Notes under the pieces: model-generated
Databases searched by the model: none
The model's input: the letters and a program-made list of their open reading frames with translations, nothing else
What the model was told of the DNA's origin: nothing
Assembly (NCBI GenBank): GCA_977006965.1
Contig: OZ345377.1
Span: forward strand, 186,001 to 250,000
From: Phymatolithon calcareum
Lineage: Eukaryota > Rhodophyta > Florideophyceae > Hapalidiales
Direction: 5' to 3'
DNA length: 64,000 nucleotides
Translations under genes and position numbers: made by a program
In this document: one piece after another, positions 9,556-22,068 of the stretch
Layout of the letters: each line of letters opens with the position of its first letter
Numbering within the stretch: position 1 is the stretch's first letter

Positions 9556-11165
9556 TCATGTGAACAATGGTGGGGAAACTAGTTCTTGTGTCAGAAGCAT
9601 TCCATTCGCACCACGAGTAGTAAATATAGCGTGAGTCTCACTTGTCAGAATCCATCCACGAAACACGACAGCAGGAATGGTAGATATTAGTGTCCCTAAA
9701 CTGCGCTCTTCGGAGGAGCCGTCCGCAATCTCGACGAGAAGAGACTTATTCCAAAGAACAGAAAAGAATTGTTTCTCGTCTCGAAAGGCGTTGATGTCGG
9801 AAGTTGATACGTTCACTGCAGAAGAGGTACTGTGAGTATAATGGTTAGCATGTACTGGCAAAGGTTCCGGATAGTCCGTCGTACGCACAATCCTTGATTC
9901 CCAAGAGCTCTCAGACCACGTTGCGTTCGGTTGGAAGAGAAAACCTCGTTCTGTGCTGTCCACCGTATCTGGACTTCCAACTGCAGTAAAAAAACGCGGC
10001 GTAGAGGCACTGGAAGACATCCCGCTCGTGCTTCTTGGCGGCGCACTTGCTCAATACCAACAATTTGTGCTGCGCGCACTGAGTTTCCCCTGTTCCGCTG
10101 CTGTCTGTAAAGACCTCTCTCCCGCGTCGCAATGTCTATGTCAAGTGCCACGCAAAAATCGTAGTAGGTCGGAAAGGTGACTTGCACCTGGTTAGTTTGA
10201 CGCGCTGGAAGATTTAGCAGATAGTACTCGGACGGAAATAGCGCACAGGAAGTGCCATGATTTCGGGAGCACGCAAGAGCAAACACGCGAAATTCGTGCA
10301 ATGTGCAATCGATGGCCTTCGACTTTAGGGTTGTTTTTCGCACGGAGTTAGCTTCTGTTATATGCGAAGGTCTTTTTGACAGCTCTTTTGAAGGGCCAAG
10401 GAGAACTTTGGACACACTGAGACCGGCAAACATAGTCGTTCGTCGCAAAATATAAGCATCACGAGAGATTTGACTCTCTCGTGCACTTGACCTTAACGCG
10501 CACTCCGTTGCCCTCTTGGAGTATATTAAGTCATCGGAAAGCTTGTCAAATCCCCGGAACAGAGCTGAGTGAGAGCGTCGAAGTTCATCAATCTCCGAAA
10601 AAGAAGCACAACAGGGGGGATCTGAGCCGGCGCCCCTGGGAGTGGTGCTTGAGACGGGCGTTGATCGAGGGAGAGGGTAGTGCTGAGCGCAATGATGAGC
10701 ACTTGTGATCCGATTGACTGGCGTACAAGATACTGCATTTAGATTCGTAATTGTTGTCGATGGCAACCCAGTTTTTTGTCCCTGAAGTGCAGGTGAAACT
10801 GGAATTTCAACAGATCGTCTGGCGCTCATAGAGATCGGATAAGATGGCGGCCTCGGGGCAATGTGCGTGGCCGTTCTTAGACGTTGGTCGGGATAGCTCG
10901 GACTTGCCATAAACACGAGAGCGTCTCGAAAAGTGCGATTGCGTGGAAGTCTCCCTGGACGTGAGCTTGTGAGCTCACAGACCCCCGTAGAGCCTAGTTC
11001 CACCATGTACCGGTAAAGTAATTCAACGTAGGCCAGCTGTCCAATGTTGTTTGAAGCACATGTCGTTTTGTGAAAACGTGATTTTGTCTTCACGGGTACG
11101 CATGATGTCCACGCTAACAGACTTGTGAACAAGAGCATTGTTGAATAAAGGCACATAATGAGCAT
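9556..11165 (-). pseudogene. accessory gene 1 of large DNA transposon, secreted/helical, unknown
   Basis: An ATG at 11165 (minus strand) opens a 450-codon frame whose first 20 residues are hydrophobic (CLYSTMLLFTSLLAWTS), resembling a signal peptide. The middle is Ser/Pro/Thr-rich and contains a short helical region (FSEIDELRRSHSALFRGF). After about 10,130 the frame turns Arg-rich and unnatural. A different frame (10,020 down to 9556) continues with protein-like sequence such as RTTDYPEPLPVHANHYTHS and FFSVLWNKSLLVEIADGSS. I read this as one gene of about 500 codons with a frameshift or a short unrecognised intron near 10.0-10.1 kb. It is divergent from the transposase gene, with about 300 bp between the two starts. 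No family recognised. Confidence 0.4.
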
Positions 11166-11466
11166 AGGGTCAAGGCTTTCAGCATTTTGGTAAACGATAG
11201 TACAGTGTCATACATGTGTGCAAAGATATATCATTTCAAACGCTGCAAGCTGGACTGCAGGTTGGATTGTTCTCCGCATGCGTTTCGGTAGCCGGGTCCA
11301 CAGCACGAAAAATGCCTCGCCGCCAAATCAAGCATTCGTGACCACACTAAAACGCACCGTCGTAGACGTATTGCGCACGCCGTCCTTTTCTGTGCTTAAA
11401 ACGGGGAGGCGACCGCCCTGGCGATCATTGTTGAAGAATTGGCAATTGCTAAGATCAAATACTCGA

Positions 11467-14400
11467 AATGTCGAAAAGGCGATGTCGCATTCGTCACCGA
11501 TTCGATAACGTCCCTAATGTGACAGTCAATGGAGATACGGCGCGTTTTTGCGAATCAGGGAATCAATCGACAATCTTCAAGAAGGGTACATGAGGCACAG
11601 GCTCGTCCTGAGATTCCCGTAGCCCTCATGAGGCATGGACTAGATTCAAATCTATATCGTTATTCACGTCAAGAAGACTTCGGGTCGATGATCGTGGAGC
11701 CTTCGCTGGACTTCAGAACCCATAGCGTGCGTACCTCCTCATATTCGACGCCACAGCATTTTCCTGTTTCCGATGTAGGTCCCGGATGTGACAGTGCTGC
11801 CATTCCTACACCTCCGTCCAACCATGAAAATGACGTAGTGGTAGTACACACACCTATAACAAACTGGAGGGTGCTGTGGGCACTTCTCCGGACATGTGGT
11901 AACCAGCGCTTAACGAAAGAACAATATCAGTCTTTAAGGCTATTTTCAGAAGCATTGGTGCATGATGGACTCCAAGACTGGAAGGAACACACGCTTCTTA
12001 GCAATCGTCGGAGAGCTTAGAGTCCCTTGGTATCCTATTTGCCCCATTACACAACACTCTACAAGTCGGTCAAGCCTATTCTCTTCCGCACATTGACAGT
12101 TCGAAGTCTTGCGCATGAGGCGGTGGTGGACCTTCGAAAAGGAGGCGCGGGGTGCAGGGAGATTTACTCGTCCGGGGAGGCTATCATCTCACTTAAAATA
12201 GTCCTTCCGAGCGGATACGCACGAGCTGATGTCTCCACAGCGCTGTTTTTGACTCTATCCGCCGTACCAGTCTAGAATACTACAAAGCCAACGGTTTGAC
12301 ATCCTCGGTTCCGTGTATTTCGAGTATCGACTGCGTGGATCTACTTCCCCTTGTCGCTGCTCGCGAGTGGTTTTACGGGCTGCCTAGGAGCATTTGCGTT
12401 GATTCCTTTGCTCCTAACATGTCTTCAACGTACACTGCAGAAGCCGGAGACGTGCTTACAGTGTCTCTGCACGCGCATCATGGACAAGACGTATTCGAAG
12501 ATTCATTTGAGCGCTGTTTTGGAATGAGTAGCTCCGCTTCGGAGCATCCTATTGTAAACGGACGGGTGATACAAGTATGGATGGTACGTCATGGAAACCG
12601 CACGTCAGAAGCCCATAGCGAGTCATGCGGCATTGAAGAGTATTCGAATGACATTCTTTCGGAACACGACAAGAAGATCGAGACCCTCTTCAATTTTGTA
12701 GCGTACTCATCGCCATCTGACTCTGTGACCGTTGAAATTCCTGAGCTGCCCGTCGCATACGAAGACGATGGAGATGACGGAGATGCATCTGCGCAAAGAA
12801 GAAAGGCAGAAATGAAAAGGATAGAGCAGCTCCGTAGGAGAGCGCTAAGCGAAAGAAAAAAGCAGATGGATCGGGCTTGGAGTACTTGGGAAAAACCTAT
12901 TTTAAAGCCTGACGATACAGTTGCTTTGTTGTGTCCTCATGTTGGTCCAGGGGAAGGAGTTCCTAGAAAATCATCCGATGGAACTATTCTGACTTTTAAC
13001 GACCTACGCTCTCGTATTTTGCTTGTTAGTCGATACTGGACTGAGCAGGAAGAGAGAAGCGCCCACATACTCTGGATTCCGGGTGGGGGCGATTTTGAAT
13101 CACAGTCTCGACCCCTACAAAAGTGTTCGAATGAGCTACGAAAGTACTGCCGTGTGCCATTTCGCAGCTCTTCGCTTCTGTTTGCATACTCTAAATCGGT
13201 AATAATGTGGACCAGCACGCAGGGAGAAGAGGTCCACAGAAATTTACTCCCGTCAGTAGCTTTGGAAGGCTTAGCACAGGTGAGCTGTACTGCGTCTATC
13301 GTTTCGTCCTGTTCTGGGAAGGTTTTGAAGTACAAGATGGAAAGGAGGCTTCTGGCGATGGAATATATCTCATATGCTTGAATCTACCGTCGCGTTCCAA
13401 CCGCACACCTAATGACGTACGAATCATCAGTTTAACTCCCTCGGGAGTTAAGAGAGATACAGTTCAAGGTGAGATTTCCAAAGACATCGCCAAGGGTATG
13501 ACTGAAGGATTTTCAGATATCGATGCTTACGGTCAACCAAGAAGAATCTTTTTAGACTTAGTCGGATTCATTGGAGACACGCCTGCGCTGAACGCCTTCC
13601 TTGACGTACTTGGGCACAATGCCTGTTCCTGCTGCAATCTTTGTCGCTACGTTAGGCGTTCTTCAACCATTTTCGGTAGCCGATTCACGGGAAGACCTTC
13701 GCACGCTACTCGGTCAGCGATGCAAAGAGGATTTTTCCAACAGGAAGCAGTGCGAGATTGCAAGCCTTGCAAGGAGGCCTGTCGCTTGTTAGGTCTGAAG
13801 TCGGATCCCAAGATGACAAACCTTGTTCTGCATTACGTACGGTCCGAGATGCAGCAAGTGCGATCCCGTATTACGAGAACTAATGAAGGCTATCCCGTTG
13901 TTCCATGCGCGCTAGATCCATACAAGGCCTGCTGGATCGCACCGGATCATCTTTTGACCGGGCATCTACGAGACTGTCTCAACCTAGCAATCAAGTTCTT
14001 TTCCCCTGAATGGGCGAGGGAAACCTGTGAAGGATTCATGATTTGGATGCTCCAGGACTGCGAATTGCCGGTGCAAAATCGACTGATAAACCACGAAAGG
14101 AAAACGCTTCACGGAATGACTATGTCAGAGCTGTACGCCCTTGGAATCGTAGCACATCAGGCATTCCGAAAGGTTTCGGAAGAAGATTTATCAGAGACCT
14201 GCTCTATCGGCTATTGCGTTAGTGGGCTCTGCCTCAAGCCTTATTACTGAATTTTGGTTTAAACCCGATGAGCGAAAAGACAGCACTCAAGATGTGAGCG
14301 CATTTGAATCTCACTACGGCATCGAGTATCTTCTCAGAATGAGGAAAGTTGTGGACAACCACATCATGCTTGTTGAGCAGATCTGTGCATTGGAAAACTC

Positions 14401-14926
14401 CGATGCCATTGCGCTAGAAGAGATGAGCGGCTCTGCAGATCGTCGCTCTCACCTTGCAAGAGAGCATAAGCTATGTGTTGTAGCACGTCGTACTGTCGAC
14501 AAGCCCAACGTTCATCGTCTACGAGAGCTAGCTCTGACCACCTTGCCGATGCTCGGACATCTGTCGATATTCGGAGAGCTTCCCCTAGAAAAAAGCCACC
14601 AGGAACTAAAAAGGGCAATTAGAGCTTCTAACAAGAGAGACGCACACTTACAAGCTGTAGAGAGTGCAATATTTGCCGACTGCCAAGGTCGTCTCACACT
14701 CTCAGCATCACGTGCTGCAGCGCAACATGCAGGTGATATTTTCCAGACCGAGTACTTTCAGCTCCAGTGTCTTGGTCTCGCGCTGCATCTTCACGGTCCT
14801 TCTTTTCCTCAACAAACGCATCCCACGAGGAGAACTCTAATTTATCTTTTCGATAAGAAACCAGCAATGAAGGCCTCTCTTCATTATCGCTTTCCACGTT
14901 CATTCCCGCGCCGTACATGGCAGTGA
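11467..14926 (+). pseudogene. transposase, CxxC type (Tnp2/KDZ/Plavaka-like), multiply frameshifted
   Basis: An ATG at 11467 gives MSKRRCRIRHRF, and the frame then shifts repeatedly (near 11.58, 12.24, 13.25 and 14.2 kb), with an in-frame stop near 12,020. Recognisable stretches in order are: EWFYGLPRSICVDSFAPNMS (12.37 kb); an acidic, lysine-rich linker with QLRRRALSERKKQM; FVLFWEGFEVQ...GIYLICLNLPSRSNRTP (13.3 kb); FLDVLGHNACSCCNLC (13.6 kb); APDHLLTGHLRDCLNLAI (13.95 kb); and FGELPLEKSHQELKRAI (14.6 kb). The order Asp region, CxxC, D-H and E-(K)xH matches the RNase H-fold transposases with a CxxC insert (Tnp2 of CACTA elements, KDZ and Plavaka). The minus-strand protein at 61.3-63.8 kb has the same plan. 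It is clearly inactive. Assignment to one of these three groups is not possible by eye. Confidence 0.65.
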
Positions 14927-16792
14927 CAAGTGAGTCTTGTATATCTGCTGTCGTAAATACCCTGCCTGCAGGCTGACGTGGGCCGGGGGGACCAGAAGCT
15001 AAGCCAGAGCCCGATCCCACACTAATTTCATCCAGACAAGAAGACAGATACCTCCATGTAACATGTCCAAGGCACGATGACTCGCACTTGACATAAGTCG
15101 TAACCACAGAATTTCCGCAGCATAGCGTAAATACCAAGGGCATGCAAATGCAGTGCTCGGAGAGACAAATCTGAAAGAGACAGTGGCTCGTCGAAATCGT
15201 CGTACTTGTACCCAGCCAGGAGGCAGTCACCGGAGACCTTGAAAAGGCTCAATGGATTGGTCATGGGAAGATATTCCGAAGTCCTGGACGCAGGGTTCGT
15301 GGCATACTTCTTCCAGTGAAGTATGACGGAGAGGAAGGGCAATTTCTCTGGCACCTTTTGAAACCTCGCTCGTTTTCGCTTCCGCTTGTCAGCCTTCTCA
15401 TGCTCACTATCGGACGCATCTGTGCATGCACAGAGATCTATTTGCCAGAGCTGGTCGGGAGAGAAAGCAGACGGCCTCTGTTCGCTTGGGGCTCCATCAG
15501 ACACAAAATCAATCCAGAAACCATCAACTTCTGCATCGTGAACGCTTTCATACCGCGCAATTTTCTCCACAAGGAAGAGATGGTCCTTGAAAAGGATTTT
15601 TCGGGCCTCGTTTTCGAGCCGTTGTGCGTTTTGTCAGAAAGCTAGTCCGCATTTGCAGAACGGCATACACGACGAGCTCCATTATTTTGTCATGATGTCC
15701 GGTTAAGCCCATTTTTTTGCGTTTTTGCTCCGCAACAGACTCCCGTAACCTCCTTGCCGAAAGGTCACGACTCCCTGAGGATCCCCTAGATGTAGAAGAT
15801 CCAGCAGTAGAAGAAAGGAAAGGGCGATCGGTGTTCTCCTCGACTGATACAACCAGGTCTACAATCTTGTACGTTTCGGAAAAGTTTCCAAACGCCTTTA
15901 GCCAAGCTGGAATGTGAGCGGCGGGGTCGCGACAATAGTTCGATGCTTGAGCAGATAGCCGCCTTGACGTAATACCGACCTTCTGTGCCAGCACAAACCT
16001 TAGAACAAGAGACCACAATGCTGCCACACGAGTTTGGTACCTTCGGACGCCGAGATCTTTCACAGAACCGAAGTATGTTATCCCTATTCCTGACGTTCCC
16101 TTGATTATCTCCTCGTAAGGCGTCATCAGTCGAAGGATAGTTGGATCCAGCCAGCACTTAAATCGCTGGTGCTGCATTGCAAAAGATGTTACGGAAACCA
16201 GCAGGAGAAACACTAGATGCTCTTCCATCCCTTGGTCTGGATTGACCAAAATGTCCACATGCTCCATTTCAGAAGGAGGCTCGGTGGTTTTCCGCTTCTT
16301 TGATGAGAGACCGAGATCCTTGCTCTTCGCGTCGATAGCAAATCGCACGAAAGAGTCATTCATCTTGTCGACGACAGTCTGTATGGCCTTCATCTCTGTA
16401 CGAAGCTCGCCGTGCTTTCGTTCATAGTCGACAGCCATTTCGTGCCTCACACGCGCAAGAAGAGCTATCATTTGATCGCACACAGCCGCATCAGCATGTA
16501 GTGCCCTTAGAGCAACCTCAAGTTGCCGACGGGTTTGCGGAGCTAGGTTGTCCGCAGCAGATGGGTTCATGTCTCATTGTCCAGAGTTCGGCTGCAGTGC
16601 GACCAGTAGGGGCTGCAATGCACCTAGCGCGCTCGAAAGTGGGGCGTGCTGCCCAGGCTGGGCGCTAGAGACGTTGGAGGAGGACAGATGAGTTCCAGAC
16701 TCAGTCGATGGTCCTCGTCTGGGGTACGCCGGAGGAGAGCTTCCACCTTGATTTCGAGCACGTCTCGGGAGAGGTGGTGGGGGCATATCCAT
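14694..16792 (-). pseudogene. accessory gene 2 of large DNA transposon, coiled-coil, unknown
   Basis: The minus-strand frame starts at ATG 16792 (MDMPPPPLPRRARNQGG, Pro-rich) and meets an in-frame TGA at 16574-16576. It continues with a helical region (QLEVALRALHADAAVCDQM, then KHGELRTEMKAIQTVVDKM) and a nuclear-type basic patch (SSKKRKTTE). It shifts frame near 15.64 kb into RLENEARKILFKDHLFLVEK and near 15.1 kb into a third frame ending in an acidic tail (DEERP.. and FVEEKKDREDAARDQD). The three pieces together would make about 690 codons. Its 3' end overlaps the transposase 3' end by roughly 230 bp on the opposite strand. I recognise no family. An accessory protein of the transposon is the simplest reading. 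Confidence 0.4.
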
Positions 16793-16960
16793 GGTTCTGC
16801 GTTTTGCGGAATATACTCTGCAAAGCGATTGGTTTTCGAAGAAACGTAGAGGTTGCGCTTGATGATGTATGCACCACTCGCTGGTTCCAGACGGACATTA
16901 TACACGTGTTCAAAATGGTGAAGCAACGCACTGATTTAGCGCACTGTATATGCATCCATT

Positions 16961-17124
16961 AGTCGCTTTACTATGAACGGAAACCTCGTCCCATCTGTTC
17001 GTGCATAGCTATTGACACCTCATATGTGTCAAAAAAGCAACTCAAAATAATACAATGAGCCCATACAGTTTACACCAGGCCAGGTACTTTACCATCGTCC
17101 ACCGCAACGGGTGATCGAAAAGCC
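16961..17124. other. non-coding right flank of the transposon remnant
   Basis: Short AT-rich spacer containing the small inverted repeat GACACCTCATATGTGTC. Nothing else seen. Confidence 0.35.
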
Positions 17125-17131
17125 TATATAA
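17125..17131 (+). promoter_or_regulatory. TATA box (TATATAA)
   Basis: TATATAA lies 138 bp before the ATG at 17269, in a setting with no other features. It is a plausible RNA polymerase II core promoter for the small frame downstream. Confidence 0.4.
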
Positions 17132-17268
17132 GTCACGCGCACGTGCAAGAGCTTCAGCAATCCACAGCGGTACACCTACAAGCGCATACATTGGCACCTG
17201 CAATCCATTATCTATAGCGTCGATCCCGCTGCTACGCTTTTCTTCTACCGTTTATTGCACGCCAAAAA

Positions 17269-17403
17269 TGGAATCCAATGAATCAGAATTGTACTTCGAC
17301 TGTGAGCCTCCACGCGCGATACACGACATGGTCCAATTCTCCAATGTTCATCCGAACATCCACTTCCTGTCGATTTCGAACACGTTTTATAGGCGATTCT
17401 GAG
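17269..17403 (+). CDS. small acidic ORF or first exon, 44 aa, unknown
   Basis: ATG at 17269 opens MESNESELYFDCEPP and runs 44 codons to TGA at 17401-17403. The wording looks coding: acidic start, natural composition, upstream TATA. It may be the first exon of a spliced gene, since good donor-like sites (GTAATT at about 17,564 and GTAAGT at about 17,862) follow. I cannot assemble a convincing longer product. Confidence 0.3.
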
Positions 17404-17960
17404 CTGTCTATCGTTGCTGGCGGCCTTGGCCTTCATTGTATTATTTGCAAGCTCTTAACTGTCTCGAAACGCATCCTGACATTCATTCTTTTTGATGGAA
17501 TATTTCGAATCAGAGAAGGTATCCCTACAGTAGAGTTCATCGAGATGAATATTGTTTCAAGGTAATTGAGTCTTGCCTTCATTTTGGAAAGCTATGCTCT
17601 CTTGGTAAAATGGCTAACTAGTGACAATCCTGCTTTCTTCTTTCGTTATCATTTCGCTGCCGCCCTTGCCTTGCTCTTCATTGTGCGTTTCCGAGCGCCC
17701 AGCTGCCCCGAAATTCCGTTGAGGACTACATTGTACGCCTACTGACATTCAATAATTCGTTTTACAATTCAGTTGCTGTCATTTAAGTCAAAGCAGGCAT
17801 CCAGACATCCCCTGTGTCACTCGACAGAAGAGCTCAGTGAACTGCCTTCCCGTTTCCGAGTAAGTGCGTCTACTTCTCGCTTTCATTTTAGACATTAGTC
17901 GACTCCTGATAGATAGGCTAACCAGCGAGAATCGTGCGTGCTATGTTCTTCCAGATGTTT
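17395..17960 (+). repeat. imperfect repeats of about 250-300 bp period
   Basis: Three similar blocks recur: TTGCTGGCGGCCTTGGCCTTCATTGT and TCGCTGCCGCCCTTGCC...CTTCATTGTGCG; then GTAATTGAGTCTTGCCTTCATTTTGG and GTAAGTGCGTCTACTTC...TTTCATTTTAG, each followed by a GGCTAAC(T/C)AG(T/C)GA(C/G)AATC block. They look like decayed tandem copies of one segment, possibly of the small TATA-led unit. Confidence 0.4.
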
Positions 17961-20695
17961 TTGCGAGATTGCTAACGCTTATGAACTTCAAAAGATAGAA
18001 GCAGTCCTGTGATTATGCTATACGTTGCACTTCACTCACCTGCCATCCTCTTCTGGAAGCTATGCTCACGCCTAACATATATACTTTGTACACCTCTTCT
18101 TTCATACGAACTTATCAACAGTGAAGTGTTTCATTCTTTTAGTATCGCCAATATCAACAACAGTCATCTCCACTCTACACACGTCCATTCAGTGTTACTT
18201 GCGTCCTTACGTAAGAGTACTCTTTAGTTTTGTAGCATCCTTTTGAATCACCGGTGTAAAATCTGTCCAACTTTCTATGTTCGCTCAAGAGTAGAAAAAT
18301 TGCAGAGAGTACTTCGACTCCTTGTTTGGCAAACTCATATGAAATATCCCCGACCCTCCCTACATGCATGCGTGCAACCTAGAATCCACAATAATTATCG
18401 GCAGAGAGAACGTCCTTGTACTTCTCAGCCACGCCATGAATTTGCCATGGTATCACCCTCGTGCACATGAGCGTGAAGCCTAATGCAATGCATTCAATGC
18501 TCTTATCCTTCGTACTGAACTGGCAGATAAGATGATTTGAAGCACATCGCTTACAGGCGACAAATCTCTGCAAAAGATGGGTACTTTGCAGTGGCAAAGC
18601 ACATATCTTATCATCCGAATTGCATGTGGGGGCATAGAATAAGCCCGATGCGGATTGCTCAGGTGAAATCAGCATTTGTCATAGCGTCCTAGCACAGAAG
18701 CAAGTGCACGTCTAGTACGCTGATACGTAACACGCAAAAATGCACCCGTCTTAACTGCCGAATTACAGATTTGGAATATACCACATTTCTCATGTATCCA
18801 AATGCACTTAAACTTTACTTCTTCTGCTTCTTTCAGGTTCAAATTCCACAAGTGCACGTATTCTATTGGATATATTGGCGTTCCCATTTTCTCAATTTCT
18901 CATTTTCCCGGTTGGGAACTATTCGCTCATCGGCCCTCAGGGGCCGTGAGTACAGGAAACTACGAATTTGTCACGTTTGACAGATATTTGCACTCGTAAC
19001 ATTGATAAATATTTTACCACCCGGGATAGATTTTACTGCGAGCAGCGGGAAATGGCGTTATTCGTGATGTTGGAGTAGATTGGGCCTTTTCGCAAAATTA
19101 TCGTATACACTGGGGGATGCGGGAAATATCGATATTCCTAAATACTAATAATTCTCAAAATCTCTAGAGAAGTAAAATTAAACTTGAGATTGATTTTTAT
19201 TAGAAATTTTGAAAAAGTTACTTTAGAGTTGAGATATGAAAGGATCACTTCACAGTCGGGAAGCATAAGCTCAGTAATATTAGCAATCGCGTGGAAGCAC
19301 GTACCATGTAGGCAGACGTCATGGCGAAAACGACTGCCGACAGCTCTAAATTGAATGAATCAGCGGTTCACGGTCTTATGGTGAGCGCGGCATTTGGCGC
19401 GAAGACCGGGAAGAACTATATCAATGGTCCACAATGGTACTCACAACGAGGGTCCTTATAACCGCCGCGCAAAATGACGGTCTCACGCGGTGCCAACATC
19501 GCTTTCATTCCCAGACGGAAAATATTTAGATCAGAGTAGGTTCCGCATTGCAATGGGCCATGAGCTCAGACAATAGAGCCCTTAGATACAGAAATTCCAA
19601 TCTCATACCGGACTCCAGGCCCTCGAAACTTGTGAGAATACCAGGAAGGGGAAAAAGGAGAAGACTCATATATTTTGTCCTCTGTGCCGTCGATAGACAC
19701 TTTGCACCGAAGTTCATGATGGCCAACCAACCGATTATCCCATTTAATCTGTTCCTTTGTTAATAAAGGTGGTTTGAAGTCAACAGGAAAGCTCGGAAAA
19801 GAGGGGAAAACGTACGACCTGCAAATAAGCAATAAGGTGGACAGAAGACCAAGACCCCTTTCGAAATGACTTTCCACCTGCTCCTGTAAGAGCACAATTG
19901 TTGTGCTCTGAAGCCTACACTTTTAATAAAAGCAATGACCAAGCAGATGATACGGTCTTGACTATTCGTGCAGGTTATGCCGGATCAGATTCCAAAGAAC
20001 TGCACAAACGTGCGGTGTTGTTCAAAACAGAACCCTAAATCGCCTACTGATGACAAAGGCACTTGCACCTAGTGCTCGGTGCATAATCTTGGAACATTCA
20101 AAGTCAAAAACATCGCCTGATAAACGCACAAATGCCCTCGCCATCATGATTGATGCCGATATTGGAAACCGTGAGAAGAGGAAAGAGAAAGCTGTCATCT
20201 AGGTGTAGTTCTCTTCTTCCTCTTCCTACAGCTTCCAAAATTGTCATACGTACTTATATTGTACAATCTAGAAAGGGCGGTGTAGAATGCGGGCTTCTGT
20301 TTGGCGAACTCTTCCGTCGCTGGTCTGTAGATGATGGACATTCCCCAGTTTGCTTGCAGTGCCAAGCCGAGGAACGCTCACGAAACGAATACCTATAACG
20401 CCGTGACCGCTTCTTTAATACTGGTACTTCTCTCAAGTGCCTATATCGAAGGAGCTCCTCATCCGCGGACTATGCTCGTGCCGACTTTGAGTTCCCGTCT
20501 CGCTAGTGTTGCTATCCTCTCTCACTCATCGTCGCCGTAAGATTACCGGCCAGTAGTCTATACTCTCTCCGTTGCTTACCGTGGGCCATGTTAGTTTGGT
20601 AAGCTATTTGACCTCCTCATATGGATGTCCGCTTACCTGTCCATAGTGGGTCATCTTCAATCTAATGTATTGTCCCTGTTTAGTACTTAGGCTTG
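17961..20695. other. long non-coding stretch
   Basis: No supported gene. It contains the second copy of the small dispersed repeat (18909-18940, minus orientation) followed by the palindromic GGCCCTCAGGGGCC. Short open frames at 18.0-18.2, 19.5-19.9 and 20.15-20.5 kb have no recognisable motif. Confidence 0.4.
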
Positions 20696-20895
20696 TCGAG
20701 CAACCTCAGAAGGAAGGGAACAAACATCGACATCCACAGCGATCATCGACCAACAAGTATCATCCATCGTCGACTGGTAGATCGGTTTATCGACCAACAA
20801 TGGCCAAGTAAACCTTCTTCTTGATTCCAACCCTCACAAGAACCACGCTCACACGGCCAGGGCCATAGCGACGCCTAGTGTTACAGCTTCCACAC
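20696..20895 (-). repeat. dispersed repeat R1, copy 1
   Basis: The minus strand encodes VEAVTLGVAMALAV followed by a stop, then about 150 bp with TGAGCGTGGTTCTTGTGAGG and GTCGACGATGGATG. The same order occurs on the minus strand at 44,316-44,405 and on the plus strand at 55,435-55,640. It is probably the end of a transposon gene and its 3' region. Confidence 0.65.
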
Positions 20896-21479
20896 CGTGA
20901 ATGGTAGAGAAAAGCAAGCAAACAGAGTGGCCGTGAGACTTTCGACGTGTGAAAACAAGCAAGTGTGAAGTGCATGGTTGAACCAATGCATGTAGGGTAG
21001 TTTTAATATCAATACGTATTGATGCGTGCGCACATGTGCTCAGTGGTGTATGATACAGGACGTGCTGGGGTTCACGTTGCACATTGGACGCAGATGACTT
21101 CTCGGCATGAGGACATAGTAAGCAGAAGTGGGACCTTAAAGGATCGTGATCCACGATGACCTTCCTGGACCTGGCAAATGTCAGAATGACAGTCGCCATG
21201 TGTTGAGAGTTTGGTAGGTGTGCTCTGTACTGCACAGGTGAAGCAAGTGTGATGTACAATGCGCTGTATGCATTTTCAGTAATGATGCGTCCATTTTTAG
21301 AACAATTTTCAATAGAAGGCCGAAAATGAAAGGTTTTTGAAGTACGAAACTCTCAAATTTAGAATCCATATTACTTATATGATGCAAATACCAATTCCCA
21401 CGATTAGCCTCACATCTCATACTTACCCGCACATTCTTTATTTAAAGATTTCACAGGGGCGTTCTTCGCCGTTCCATCC

Positions 21480-21854
21480 ATGGCAAGAAGGCGCGTCCAG
21501 CAGCGAACCAAGAGAGGGGAAATTGCACCGACGAGGAACGCTTCCCCCGAATCGCCACCGGCGACGACCCGGGCGACAGCATTGGCGCCGGCCTTCGACT
21601 CTTCGTCCGCAAGTGCGCAGAAGGATGTGGAGCAATTTTTGTCCCGGCGCTCGAAGAAATCCGAGCTGCGCGAGTACGCGGAGCTCTACGATCAACTGAT
21701 CACTGCAGTTCTGAACGAGAAGACCGAGAAGCTAGAGAAGAAGATTGAAGAGCTATCTACGAACGTGAGTACAATTCTGGAGAGGATCGTAGTTGATGTT
21801 CGAACGGCGAGAGATGAGCTGAAGAACGTGCGCAAGAACATGGATGAAGATTAA
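21480..21854 (+). CDS. coiled-coil protein, 124 aa, unknown (tandem paralogue 1)
   Basis: The ATG at 21480 starts a basic N-terminus (MARRRVQQRTKRGE) and an Ala/Ser/Thr/Pro-rich linker. From residue about 45 there is a long helix with heptad character (QKDVEQFLSRRSKKSELREY, then LNEKTEKLEKKIEELSTNVS), ending at TAA 21852-21854. An AATAAA polyadenylation signal follows at 22000-22005. The next 600 bp contain a second, damaged copy of the same gene, which supports this frame being real. No family recognised. The basic head plus coiled coil could suit a DNA- or chromosome-associated factor, but that is a guess. Confidence 0.6.
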   Translation: MARRRVQQRTKRGEIAPTRNASPESPPATTRATALAPAFDSSSASAQKDVEQFLSRRSKKSELREYAELYDQLITAVLNEKTEKLEKKIEELSTNVSTILERIVVDVRTARDELKNVRKNMDED

Positions 21855-22068
21855 GAGAGCGTGAAGATTTTCGGCAGAACAAGAAACTACGTTTAGGAGT
21901 GGGTTGTGTTCTTTGTGAGAGCCGGACGCCTACACCGGCATTGTCATTCCCCATCGGGAATGCCAATGCATTTCGTTTTGATTTTTTTAAATTTTGGTAA
22001 ATAAACTAAAGTTATACGACTTTATTTTGCCTATTTAACCGCGACGAAGTGGTTAATCTCGCAGAATG

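Larger units (their letters stand above)
9500..16960. mobile_element. large decayed DNA transposon with three genes (ends not defined)
   Basis: Three damaged genes lie together and are flanked by LINE debris on the left and plain non-coding DNA on the right. They are a minus-strand gene (9556-11165), a plus-strand transposase (11467-14926) and a minus-strand gene (14694-16792). They share the same kind of decay, 1-bp shifts and nonsense codons. I could not find terminal inverted repeats by eye, so the limits given are only those of the coding remnants. The grouping into one element is inference. Confidence 0.4.

Noticed and set aside
14222-14926. last 230 bp of the plus transposase frame as real coding sequence
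   Set aside because: Beyond about 14,700 the minus-strand frame (acidic, Lys-rich tail) looks more protein-like; the plus frame there is probably antisense.
15316-15645. plus-strand frame opposite the second accessory gene
   Set aside because: It is antisense to the better-supported minus-strand helical frames.
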